Shown here piece by piece: positions 41,348 through 49,822 of a stretch of 64,000 nucleotides of DNA (within the stretch, counting starts at the first letter, position 1; each line of letters begins with the position of its first letter). Source of the stretch: UBA6522 sp963664945 (lineage in GTDB: Bacteria > Pseudomonadota > Gammaproteobacteria > Steroidobacterales > Rariloculaceae); assembly GCA_963664945.1 (NCBI GenBank), contig OY761822.1:124001-188000 (forward strand), read 5' to 3'. The notes beneath the pieces were generated by a model, which saw only the letters and a program-made list of their open reading frames with translations, was not told the origin of the DNA and searched no databases. A program made the translations under genes and the position numbers.

Positions 41348-41653
41348 CTACCAGCTTGCCTTGGAGAGGCCCGGGATCTCGCCCCGCATGGCGGCCTCGC
41401 GAAGCTTGTTCCTGCCCAGGCCGAACTTGCGGTAGAAGCCCTTCGGCCGGCCGGATACCGAGCAGCGATTGCGCATCCGCACGGGACTGGCGTTGCGAGG
41501 CAGGGCCTGGAGCTTCAACTGCGCCTGTTCGCGTTCGTCGTCGGTGGAACCGGGATCGCGAATGACGCGCTTGTATTCGGCGCGCCTGGCGGCATATCGC
41601 TTCACCGTCGCCGCGCGCTTGCGCTCACGTATGATCATGGACTTCTTCGCCAT
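41348..41653 (-). CDS. rpsN: 30S ribosomal protein S14
   Basis: 101 aa, the long zinc-independent form: MAKKSMIIRERKRAATVKRYAARRAEYKRVI, then RNRCSVSGRPKGFYRKFGLGRNKLREAAMRGEIPGLSKASW. Only one Cys remains at the ribbon site. Confidence 0.98.
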   Translation of the reverse strand: MAKKSMIIRERKRAATVKRYAARRAEYKRVIRDPGSTDDEREQAQLKLQALPRNASPVRMRNRCSVSGRPKGFYRKFGLGRNKLREAAMRGEIPGLSKASW

Positions 41654-41665
41654 CGCGAATGACTC

Positions 41666-42205
41666 CTATGCGCGCAGAGGGAAGTTGAGCGATTCCAGCA
41701 GCGCCCGTCCCTCTGTGTCGTTTCTCGCCGTGGTGGTAATGCAGATGTCGAGGCCGCGAATCGCATCCACCTGGTCGTAATCGATCTCCGGGAAGATGAT
41801 CTGCTCCTTGACGCCCATGCTGTAGTTGCCGCGACCGTCGAAGGACTTCGCGCTCAGGCCGCGGAAGTCGCGGACCCGCGGGATCGCAATGTTGATCAGC
41901 CGGTCCAGGAACTCGTACATGCGTTCCCGGCGCAACGTGACCTTGCAACCGATGGGAAAACCGGTCCTGACCTTGAAGGTGGCCACCGAGACCCGGGCCT
42001 TGCAGATGACCGGCTGCTGACCGGAGATTTTCTTCAGGTCGGCGACTGCGTGATCCAGGACCTTCTTGTCCGCCAGCGCCTCGCCGACACCCATGTTCAG
42101 CGTGATCTTGGAGAATCTGGGAACCGCCATGGGATTGCCGATCCGCAACTGCTTCATCAGCTTCGGGGCGGCCTCGTTCCGATAGATTTCCTGCAGCCTG
42201 CTCAT
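41666..42205 (-). CDS. rplE: 50S ribosomal protein L5
   Basis: 179 aa. MSRLQEIYRNEAAPKLMKQLRIGNPMAVPRFSKITLNMGVGEAL, RDFRGLSAKSFDGRGNYSMGVKEQIIFPEIDYDQVDAIRGLDICITTTA. Binds 5S rRNA. Only 1 nt separates it from rplX. Confidence 0.98.
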   Translation of the reverse strand: MSRLQEIYRNEAAPKLMKQLRIGNPMAVPRFSKITLNMGVGEALADKKVLDHAVADLKKISGQQPVICKARVSVATFKVRTGFPIGCKVTLRRERMYEFLDRLINIAIPRVRDFRGLSAKSFDGRGNYSMGVKEQIIFPEIDYDQVDAIRGLDICITTTARNDTEGRALLESLNFPLRA

Positions 42206-42206
42206 A

Positions 42207-42527
42207 TCAGGTATCCAGCACTTCGTTGTTGGACTTGAAGTAACGGACCCTGCGACCGTCTTCCAACTGGCGGAACCCCACCCGGTCGCCGCGCTGGGTG
42301 ACGGGGTTGAAAATCATCACATTGGATACGTCCAGGGGCATCTCCTTCTCGATGATGCCTCCGGGAACGCCCGCGTTCGGGTTCGGTTTCTGGTGCTTGC
42401 GCGCAATGTTGACGTTCTCCACCACCACCCGGTGATCGCCGTACACCCGCGCCACGCGACCGCGCCGGCCCTTGTCCTTGCCGGCGATCACGATGACCTC
42501 GTCGCCTTGTCTGATCTTTGCCGCCAT
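42207..42527 (-). CDS. rplX: 50S ribosomal protein L24
   Basis: 106 aa. The KOW motif is GDEVIVIAGKDKGRRGRVARVYGDHRVVVENVNIARKHQKPNPNAGVPGGIIEKEMPLDVSNVMIFNP. Assembly initiator of the large subunit. 22 nt after rplN. Confidence 0.98.
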   Translation of the reverse strand: MAAKIRQGDEVIVIAGKDKGRRGRVARVYGDHRVVVENVNIARKHQKPNPNAGVPGGIIEKEMPLDVSNVMIFNPVTQRGDRVGFRQLEDGRRVRYFKSNNEVLDT

Positions 42528-42549
42528 AATGTTCGTCCGCCGCCCCGGC

Positions 42550-42918
42550 TCACAGCACTTCCGGAGCCAAGGAAATGATCTTCATGAATTTGCTGGTCCG
42601 CAGTTCCCTCGTCACCGGGCCGAAAATCCGCGTGCCGATGGGCTCGTGCCGGGCGTTGAGCAGCACCGCGGCATTGGAGTCGAAGCGAATGGCCGAACCG
42701 TCCGCACGACGCACGCCGTGGCTGGTCCGAACCACGACGGCGTTGTACATCTCGCCTTTCCTGACCCTGCCTCGCGGGATCGCATCCTTGATGGTGACCT
42801 TGATGATGTCGCCGATCCGCGCGTAGCGCCGCCTTGAACCGCCGAGCACCTTGATGCACATCAACCGGCGGGCGCCGCTGTTGTCCGCCGCGGACAAGAC
42901 CGTCTGTGCCTGAATCAT
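42550..42918 (-). CDS. rplN: 50S ribosomal protein L14
   Basis: 122 aa from the ATG at 42918, which overlaps the rpsQ stop as ATGA (MIQAQTVLSAADNSGARRLMCIKVLGGSRRRYARIGDIIKVTIKDAIPRG). Standard length; the longer upstream frame is antisense-free shadow of rpsQ. Confidence 0.97.
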   Translation of the reverse strand: MIQAQTVLSAADNSGARRLMCIKVLGGSRRRYARIGDIIKVTIKDAIPRGRVRKGEMYNAVVVRTSHGVRRADGSAIRFDSNAAVLLNARHEPIGTRIFGPVTRELRTSKFMKIISLAPEVL

Positions 42919-43331
42919 TGCGGTGCTCCGTTGCCGGCGAACACTTCCACCACCCGCCAGGACTTGCGCTTCGAAAGCGGCCGGCACTCCGCGATCGCCA
43001 CCCGGTCCCCGGGCTGGCAGGCATTGTCCTCGTCGTGCGCCAACACCTTGCCGGTCCGCCGGATGTACTTGCCGTAGACCGGGTGCTTGACGACCCGCTC
43101 GATGGACACCGCAACGGTCTTGTCCGCGCCGTTGCTCACCACGCGTCCGAAGACCCTGCGCACGGTCTTGCGCACGGGCGATCCCCCGGTCGCTGCCGGC
43201 TCGGCCGCCTGATCCGCCGCCGGCTCGGCCGCCTGTTCCGCCTCCGGCCCGGGCGACTGTTCCGGCGCCGGACCGGTTGCCTGCCCGGCTTCGGCTTCCA
43301 CCGCACCCTCGTTCACTTCGTTCTCCGTCAT
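42915..43331 (-). CDS. rpsQ: 30S ribosomal protein S17 with acidic N-terminal extension
   Basis: 138 aa, against about 80-90 for a usual S17. Residues 1-52 are Ala/Glu/Pro-rich with an internal near-repeat (EQAAEPAADQAAEPAA). The normal S17 starts at about residue 53: RKTVRRVFGRVVSNGADKTVAVSIERVVKHPVYGKYIRRTGKVLAHDEDNACQPGDRVAIAECRPLSKRKSWRVVEV. The ATG overlaps the rpmC stop (ATGA) and rplN overlaps its end, so position in the operon supports the long start. No internal ATG/GTG with a good ribosome site was evident before residue 53. Confidence 0.93.
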   Translation of the reverse strand: MTENEVNEGAVEAEAGQATGPAPEQSPGPEAEQAAEPAADQAAEPAATGGSPVRKTVRRVFGRVVSNGADKTVAVSIERVVKHPVYGKYIRRTGKVLAHDEDNACQPGDRVAIAECRPLSKRKSWRVVEVFAGNGAPQ

Positions 43332-43531
43332 GCCGTGCGCTCCGCGTCTTCAAGCTCGCGAAGAACCGTCTTCACCCGAGCGATATCCTTGCGCACGCGG
43401 CCCTTCCGGTCCGGACGGGCGCCCTGGCCGGTCGCCGCCTGCATGCGCAGGTCGAACTGCTCGCGCCGAAGCCTGACCAGCTCTTCCATCAATTCCCCGG
43501 CGGACATGGCCCGCATCGCGCTCGCCTTCAT
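43328..43531 (-). CDS. rpmC: 50S ribosomal protein L29
   Basis: 67 aa. MKASAMRAMSAGELMEELVRLRREQFDLRMQAATGQ, then RVRKDIARVKTVLRELEDAERTA. L29 sits at the exit tunnel and helps bind trigger factor and SRP. 11 nt after rplP; stop overlaps rpsQ start. Confidence 0.97.
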   Translation of the reverse strand: MKASAMRAMSAGELMEELVRLRREQFDLRMQAATGQGARPDRKGRVRKDIARVKTVLRELEDAERTA

Positions 43532-43542
43532 CTCCTGCCGTC

Positions 43543-43956
43543 CTACAGCGACTGCCGGGACACGAACCGCGTGGCCACCGGCAGTTTTGCCGCCGCCCGC
43601 CGGAACGCGCCCCTGGCGATTTCCTCGGAAACCCCGGACATCTCGTACAGCACCCGGCCGGGCTGAACCAGTGCGACCCAGTACTCCACGTTGCCCTTGC
43701 CCTTGCCCTGACGCACCTCGAGCGGCTTCTTGGTGATCGGCTTGTCGGGAAATATCCGAATCCAGATCTTGCCCCCCCGCTTGACGTGACGGGTCATCGC
43801 CCGGCGCGCCGCCTCGATCTGCCTGGAGGTGATGCGGCCACGGCCCATCGCCTTCAGTCCGTACTCCCCGAAGCTGACGGAGTTGCCGCGCTGGGCCAGG
43901 CCGCGGTTGCGGCCCTTGTGCTGCTTGCGGTACTTGGTGCGTTTCGGTTGGAGCAT
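43543..43956 (-). CDS. rplP: 50S ribosomal protein L16
   Basis: 137 aa. MLQPKRTKYRKQHKGRNRGLAQRGNSVSFGEYGLKAMGRGRITSRQIEAARRAMTRHVKRGGKIWIRIFPDKPITKKPLEVRQGKGKGNVEYWVALVQPGRVLYEM. Contacts A-site tRNA. Confidence 0.98.
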   Translation of the reverse strand: MLQPKRTKYRKQHKGRNRGLAQRGNSVSFGEYGLKAMGRGRITSRQIEAARRAMTRHVKRGGKIWIRIFPDKPITKKPLEVRQGKGKGNVEYWVALVQPGRVLYEMSGVSEEIARGAFRRAAAKLPVATRFVSRQSL

Positions 43957-43996
43957 GTCGCGCCTCCGCCAGTCCTGTCAGTGCCCTGGGCGGCCG

Positions 43997-44680
43997 TTAC
44001 GGCCGGGACCGGGAATCCTTGCCGTCCCCGCCTTCGTCGCCGGATTCGAATACTTCGCCCCGGAACACCCAGACCTTTACGCCGATTACGCCGTAGGTCG
44101 TCTTCGCCTCCGCGAGGCCGTAGTCGATGTCGGCGCGAAACGTGTGCAGCGGCACACGGCCTTCCCGATACCATTCCGAGCGGGCGATTTCCGCCCCGTT
44201 GAGCCTTCCCGATACCTTGACCTTGATGCCCTCGGCCCCGATGCGCATGGTGTTGGTCACGGCACGGCGCATGGCGCGGCGAAACTGGACGCGCCGCTCA
44301 AGCTGCTGCGCCACGCCCTCGGCTACAAGCTGGGCATCCATCTCCGGCTTGCGGATTTCGGCGATATTGAGGCGCACGTCGTGCAAGGCCATGCCCAGCA
44401 ACTGGGCCACCTGCACGCGCAGCCTTTCGATATCCTCGCCCTTCTTGCCGATCACGATGCCCGGACGCGCCGTATGAATCGTGATGTTCGCCCGCTTTGC
44501 CGGTCGTTCGATGTGTATGCGGCTCACCGACGCGTCCTTGAGCTTGCGCTTGAGAAAATCGCGCACCATGTGATCCTGCTGCACGTACTCGGGAAAGGTC
44601 TGCGAATCGGCGAACCATTTCGACGCCCATTCCGAGGTAATTCCGAGGCGAATACCGATTGGATGTACTTTCTGTCCCAT
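43997..44680 (-). CDS. rpsC: 30S ribosomal protein S3
   Basis: 227 aa. MGQKVHPIGIRLGITSEWASKWFADSQTFPEYVQQDHMVRDFLKRKLKDASVSRIHIERPAKRANITIHTARPGIVIGKKGEDIERLR contains the KH domain (IGKKG). The C-terminal tail FESGDEGGDGKDSRSRP is variable. 5 nt after rplV. Confidence 0.98.
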   Translation of the reverse strand: MGQKVHPIGIRLGITSEWASKWFADSQTFPEYVQQDHMVRDFLKRKLKDASVSRIHIERPAKRANITIHTARPGIVIGKKGEDIERLRVQVAQLLGMALHDVRLNIAEIRKPEMDAQLVAEGVAQQLERRVQFRRAMRRAVTNTMRIGAEGIKVKVSGRLNGAEIARSEWYREGRVPLHTFRADIDYGLAEAKTTYGVIGVKVWVFRGEVFESGDEGGDGKDSRSRP

Positions 44681-44685
44681 GGTCG

Positions 44686-45018
44686 TTACTCGTCGGCAAC
44701 CTCGATGGTGATGTGGCTGTTGAGCTTGCGAATCCGGTTGCCGCGGCCCTTGGCGCGCGCCCGGTAGCGCCGGAAGGCCGGCGCCATCCCCACGTCCACA
44801 GCGGCAACCGTCAGTTCATCGATATCCGCCCCGTGATTGTGCTCGGCATTGGCGATGGCCGACTCCAGAACCTTGCGCAGCAGGTGCGCCCCCTTCTTCG
44901 GACTGAACTGAAGAATATAGAGCGCCTCGGCCACCGGCCGGCCGCGAATCTGTTCGGCCACGAGCCGGCACTTCTGTGGCGAGATTCGCGCGTAACGCAG
45001 TTTTGCGGAAGTTTCCAT
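44686..45018 (-). CDS. rplV: 50S ribosomal protein L22
   Basis: 110 aa. AKLRYARISPQKCRLVAEQIRGRPVAEALYILQFSPKKGAHLLRKVLESAIANAEHN, then the exit-tunnel beta hairpin VDVGMAPAFRRYRARAKGRGNRIRKLNSHITIEVAD. No macrolide-type change recognised in the loop. Confidence 0.98.
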   Translation of the reverse strand: METSAKLRYARISPQKCRLVAEQIRGRPVAEALYILQFSPKKGAHLLRKVLESAIANAEHNHGADIDELTVAAVDVGMAPAFRRYRARAKGRGNRIRKLNSHITIEVADE

Positions 45019-45030
45019 GGGATTCTGGCC

Positions 45031-45303
45031 TTACCTGGACTTGCGGTCGCCGGAGTGGCCCTTGAATGTCCGGGTGATGGCGAACTCGCCGAGCTTGTGG
45101 CCCACCATGCTCTCGGAAATCAGGATAGGTACGTGCACGCGGCCGTTGTGCACGGCGATGGTGAGGCCCACCATGTCCGGTATCACCATGGAACGCCGCG
45201 ACCAGGTCCTGATCGGTCGTCGATCGTTGTTTCTCGCCGCGACCTCCACCTTGCGCAACAGGTGGGTGTCCACGAACGGGCCTTTCTTGATTGAACGGGG
45301 CAT
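45031..45303 (-). CDS. rpsS: 30S ribosomal protein S19
   Basis: 90 aa from the ATG at 45303 (MPRSIKKGPFVDTHLLRKVEVAARNNDRRPIRTWSRRSMVIPDMVGLTIAVHNGRVHVPILISESMVGHKLGEFAITRTFKGHSGDRKSR). The frame is open to 45402 inside rplB but the family start is clear. Confidence 0.98.
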   Translation of the reverse strand: MPRSIKKGPFVDTHLLRKVEVAARNNDRRPIRTWSRRSMVIPDMVGLTIAVHNGRVHVPILISESMVGHKLGEFAITRTFKGHSGDRKSR

Positions 45304-45314
45304 GATCGACTCTG

Positions 45315-46145
45315 TTATTTCCTTCGTTTGCGCCGCCGCACGATCATGTCGTCGGTTCGCTTGTTGTTGCGTGTCTTGTAGCCCTTGGTGGGCACGCCCC
45401 ACGGCGTCACCGGGTGCCGGCCGCCGGAGGTGCGTCCCTCGCCGCCGCCGTGAGGGTGGTCGACCGGGTTCATGACGACGCCCCTGACCGTGGGCCTGAT
45501 TCCACGCCAGCGTTTCGCGCCGGCCTTGCCCAGCTTGCTGAGATTGTGCTCGTAGTTGCCCACTTCGCCGATGGTGGCCCGGCAGTTCACATGAATCTTG
45601 CGGATCTCGCCCGAGCGCAGCCTCAGCGTCGCGTAGCGGCCTTCGCGGGCGATGATCTGCACGGACGCGCCGGCGCTGCGGGCGATCTGACCGCCCTTGC
45701 CGGCCTTCATCTCCACGCAGTGCACCTGCGTGCCCACCGGAATGTTCTTCAGCGGCAGCGCATTGCCGGGCCTGATCGGGGAGTCGTAACCTGACTGGAC
45801 CGGATCGCCGGCCTTACAGCGCCTGGGTGCCAGAATGTACCGCCGCTCGCCGTCCCGGTAGAGAACAAGCGCCAGCCAGGCGCTTCGATTCGGGTCGTAC
45901 TCGATCCGCTCCACGCGGCCGGGAACGCCATCCTTGTTGCGCTTGAAGTCCACGACACGGTAGTGGCGCTTGTGGCCGCCGCCGCGGTGCCGCGTGGTGA
46001 TGCGGCCCTTGTTGTTGCGGCCGCCGGTATTGGATTTCGGCCGCAGCAGGGGCGCATGGGGGTCGCCCTTGTGCAGGTCGTTGCGCACGGAGCGGACAAC
46101 GAAACGCCGTCCCGGCGAGGTGGGGTTGGCTCTGCGTACCGCCAT
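45315..46145 (-). CDS. rplB: 50S ribosomal protein L2
   Basis: 276 aa. MAVRRANPTSPGRRFVVRSVRNDLHKGDPHAPLL, NNKGRITTRHRGGGHKRHYRVVDFKRNKDG, and the peptidyl-transferase-proximal GVVMNPVDHPHGGGEGRTSGGRHPVTPWGVPTKGYKTR. Histidine of HPHGGGEG intact. Confidence 0.98.
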   Translation of the reverse strand: MAVRRANPTSPGRRFVVRSVRNDLHKGDPHAPLLRPKSNTGGRNNKGRITTRHRGGGHKRHYRVVDFKRNKDGVPGRVERIEYDPNRSAWLALVLYRDGERRYILAPRRCKAGDPVQSGYDSPIRPGNALPLKNIPVGTQVHCVEMKAGKGGQIARSAGASVQIIAREGRYATLRLRSGEIRKIHVNCRATIGEVGNYEHNLSKLGKAGAKRWRGIRPTVRGVVMNPVDHPHGGGEGRTSGGRHPVTPWGVPTKGYKTRNNKRTDDMIVRRRKRRK

Positions 46146-46159
46146 GCCGATGCCCTCCG

Positions 46160-46477
46160 CTACTCCACGCCCATGAAGTCGATGTCGTGCCCGGGCGCGA
46201 GACGCACATAGGCCTTCTTCCAGTCCGCCCGGCGTCCCCGGGACGGCCCGCGCCGCTTGGCCTTTCCGGATACGTTGGCCACGGTCACGCGGCCCACCTG
46301 GACGTCGAACAGCAGTTCCACGGCCTGGCGTATCTCCTTGCGCGTGGCGTCGCGGCGCACCTTGAAGACCACCTGGCCGTGGGCGTCTGCCGCATTGGTG
46401 GACTTTTCGGAGATGTGCGGCCCGACGATCACCGTCATCAACCGCTCCTGGAATAACGCGCCGGCCTGCATTTCCAT
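46160..46477 (-). CDS. rplW: 50S ribosomal protein L23
   Basis: 105 aa. LMTVIVGPHISEKSTNAADAHGQVVFKVRRDATRKEIRQAVELLFDVQVGRVTVANVSGKAKRRGPSRGRRADWKKAYVRLAPGHDIDF. Exit-tunnel docking site for SRP and trigger factor. First-ATG start, 20 nt after rplD. Confidence 0.97.
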   Translation of the reverse strand: MEMQAGALFQERLMTVIVGPHISEKSTNAADAHGQVVFKVRRDATRKEIRQAVELLFDVQVGRVTVANVSGKAKRRGPSRGRRADWKKAYVRLAPGHDIDFMGVE

Positions 46478-46497
46478 ATTCCTTCCCAGAGCCTCCG

Positions 46498-47100
46498 TCA
46501 GGCGAGCCTTGTTTCGAGCGTCCTGGCCGCGTCCACCGTCATCACGACGCTGTCACGGGAGATCAGGCTGACCGGGTCCACGGTACGGGCCACCCGCACG
46601 TCGACCCAGGGCAGGTTTCTCGAAGCCAGCTCCAGGTTGCGGTCGATGCTCTCGACGACGATGAGGACATCGTGGAGGTCCAGTTCCTCGAGTTTGGCAA
46701 CCAGCTCCCTGGTCTTCGGCTCGCTGACGGCGAATTCTGCAAGAATCGCCAGCCGCTCTTCCCGGATCAGCTCCGAAAGCACGCAACGCACGGCGCCGCG
46801 GTACATCTTGCGGTTGACCTTCTGGGCGAAGGACCTCGGCCGGGCCGGAAACGCTCGTCCGCCGCCGACCCAGAGCGGGCTGCGTATGGTGCCTGCCCGG
46901 GCGCGGCCCGTGCCCTTCTGCCGCCACGGCTTGGCGCCGCCGCCGCGCGCCTGCGTGCGGTTTTTCTGCGCCTTGGTGCCGGCTCGCCCGCCGGCCTGGT
47001 ACGCGGTGATCACCTGATGCACCAGCGGGCCGTTGAACTGCGCCGCGAACGCGGAATCGGCCAACTCGACGCTGCCGCCGCCTGCAAGCTCGACATTCAC
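46498..47100 (-). CDS. rplD: 50S ribosomal protein L4
   Basis: 200 aa from a GTG that overlaps the rplC stop (GTGA). NGPLVHQVITAYQAGGRAGTKAQKNRTQARGGGAKPWRQKGTGRARAGTIRSPLWVGGGRAFPARPRSFAQKVNRKMYRGAVRCVLSELIRE is the standard L4 core. In E. coli L4 controls the S10 operon through its leader. Here rplD follows a separate promoter and a leader of about 230 nt upstream of rplC, so that control may act at a different place. Confidence 0.96.
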   Translation of the reverse strand: MNVELAGGGSVELADSAFAAQFNGPLVHQVITAYQAGGRAGTKAQKNRTQARGGGAKPWRQKGTGRARAGTIRSPLWVGGGRAFPARPRSFAQKVNRKMYRGAVRCVLSELIREERLAILAEFAVSEPKTRELVAKLEELDLHDVLIVVESIDRNLELASRNLPWVDVRVARTVDPVSLISRDSVVMTVDAARTLETRLA

Positions 47101-47762
47101 CGCGCTCCTCCGGATGCAGGCGCCTTGACGGCCGGGCGCACGATCACGCGCCCGCCGGCGGCGCCGGGCACGCCGCCCCTGACCAACAGCAGGTTGCGTT
47201 CCGGATCGACCCTGACCACTTCGGCGTTGGCCACGGTTCGACGGACATTGCCCATCTGCCCGGCCATTTTCTTGCCCTTGAACACGCGGCCCGGGGTCTG
47301 GTTCTGACCGATGGAACCGGGCGCCCTGTGCGCCAGAGAGTTGCCATGGGTGGCGTCCTGGGTACGGAAATTGTGCCGCTTGACGGTGCCCGCGAACCCC
47401 TTGCCCTTTGATGTTCCCACCACATCCACGCGCTGTCCGGCGCGAAACACGTCCACGGCCAATTCGGAGCCGGCGGCAAGGTCTTCTCCTTCGCCATCGT
47501 CCAGGCGAAATTCCCACAGACCTTCTCCGGGATCGACGCTGGCGTTCTGGAAATGTCCGAGCTGGGGTTTCGGGATACGTGCGGGCGAAACGCTGCCGGA
47601 GGTGATCTGGACAGCCCGGTATCCGTCGCGGCCGGGCTCCTTGAGCTGCGCCACCCGGTTGGACGCAGCCTCGATGACGGTGACCGGGATGGAATCCCCG
47701 TCCTCCGTAAAGACGCGCGTCATACCGCACTTGCGGCCCACCAGACCGATTGGCATCGTCAC
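47097..47762 (-). CDS. rplC: 50S ribosomal protein L3
   Basis: 221 aa. MTMPIGLVGRKCGMTRVFTEDGDSIPVTVIEAASNRVAQLK, FRAGQRVDVVGTSKGKGFAGTVKRHNFRTQDATHGNSLAHRAPGSIGQNQTPGRVFKGKKMAGQMG (the Gln-methylation region GQxQTPGRV). First gene after the 446-bp interruption of the S10 operon, and so the head of a transcription unit running to rplQ. Confidence 0.98.
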   Translation of the reverse strand: MTMPIGLVGRKCGMTRVFTEDGDSIPVTVIEAASNRVAQLKEPGRDGYRAVQITSGSVSPARIPKPQLGHFQNASVDPGEGLWEFRLDDGEGEDLAAGSELAVDVFRAGQRVDVVGTSKGKGFAGTVKRHNFRTQDATHGNSLAHRAPGSIGQNQTPGRVFKGKKMAGQMGNVRRTVANAEVVRVDPERNLLLVRGGVPGAAGGRVIVRPAVKAPASGGAR

Positions 47763-48102
47763 TGTCCTCTATCCGCGCCTTCCGGGCCGTTGCCGGTGCA
47801 GCGCTTCAGCCAGCACCTGTCCAGCGGCGCTGGCAACCACGAGTCAGCGCGGTTCAGGACCGCGGCCAACTCTGAATTTCGTTGATCGATCATGGCGGAT
47901 GAGCCCGCCGGCGAACCCCATTTGCCTCAAACGGCCCGACGATGCGCACGCTGGCTTCTCTTTCCACCGCGCCCGCCGCCGTGACCGGGCGTAACCCCGT
48001 ATTATAGGTAAACCCTTTCCAAAAACTCAATGCTCAATTCGGTTTTTTCGACTGCCGCATGCCAACATCGGTGGACCCTGCGCAAAATTGCCCTGCCGAA
48101 CC
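47763..48102. other. Long leader/intergenic region between rpsJ and rplC
   Basis: Contains the TATAAT promoter and its leader, plus an untranslated left portion of unknown role. No reading frame is supported. In most relatives rpsJ and rplC are almost adjacent, so this spacing is unusual. Confidence 0.6.
48001..48030 (-). promoter_or_regulatory. Sigma70-type promoter for rplC-rplQ
   Basis: On the minus strand TTGAGT (48030-48025), an 18-nt spacer, and a perfect TATAAT (48006-48001). Start of transcription expected near 47994, leaving a leader of about 230 nt before the rplC ATG at 47762. This leader is a candidate site for L4-type control (inference). Confidence 0.72.
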
Positions 48103-48212
48103 CTAGTAGTGCGTCAACCAGATAACTACGGATACAAGCTGCCATGTTTGGTGCATCTGTCCTCTCTCTCGAATTGCAGCAACCCGCGATTATCTGGTTG
48201 ATGGGGTACTAG
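48103..48212. repeat. 110-bp MITE-like element touching the rpsJ stop
   Basis: Ends read CTAGTA-N5-TCAACCAGATAA on the left (48103-48125) and, inverted, the same on the right (48190-48212), with different N5. The interior has no frame. The right end supplies the rpsJ TAG stop (48209-48211). CTAG at both outer edges is the same tetranucleotide that flanks the IS5 copy at 20774-21941, but the terminal repeats differ from that IS5. Confidence 0.8.
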
Positions 48213-48523
48213 TGCAGCCGAATCTGCACATCCACGCCCGCGGGCAATTCGAGTTTCATCAACGCGTCCACCGTCTTGTCGGTGGGGTCGACGATATCCA
48301 TCAACCGCTTGTGGGTCAGCAACTCGTACTGATCCCGCGCGTTCTTGTTCACATGCGGCGAGATCAGCACCGTGTAGCGCTCGATCTTGGTCGGCAGCGG
48401 CACCGGGCCCTTCACCGTCGCCCCGGTGCGCTTCGCCGTTTCGACGATCTCCCGCGCGGAACGGTCGATCAGCTTGTGATCGAACGCCTTGAGGCGGATT
48501 CGAATGTTCTGATTGGTAGCCAT
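48209..48523 (-). CDS. rpsJ: 30S ribosomal protein S10
   Basis: 104 aa. NQNIRIRLKAFDHKLIDRSAREIVETAKRTGATVKGPVPLPTKIERYTVLISPHVNKNARDQYELLTHKRLMDIVDPTDKTVDALMKLELPAGVDVQIRLH. Normal S10 apart from the final residue, whose codon precedes a stop contributed by the MITE-like element. 78 nt after tuf, so it is the last gene of the extended str operon. S10 also works as NusE in antitermination. Confidence 0.98.
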   Translation of the reverse strand: MATNQNIRIRLKAFDHKLIDRSAREIVETAKRTGATVKGPVPLPTKIERYTVLISPHVNKNARDQYELLTHKRLMDIVDPTDKTVDALMKLELPAGVDVQIRLH

Positions 48524-48601
48524 CGGTGTTTCCTTTTCTGCCCTTGCCTCGCGCGACGGTCCTGATGTTCGGGCGCGTGTTTGCGTGTCGCCCGCTGGCG
48601 C

Positions 48602-49792
<1,191 letters not shown>

Positions 49793-49822
49793 GATCGATC
49801 ACCTCTTGGATTGCAGGGCGTT

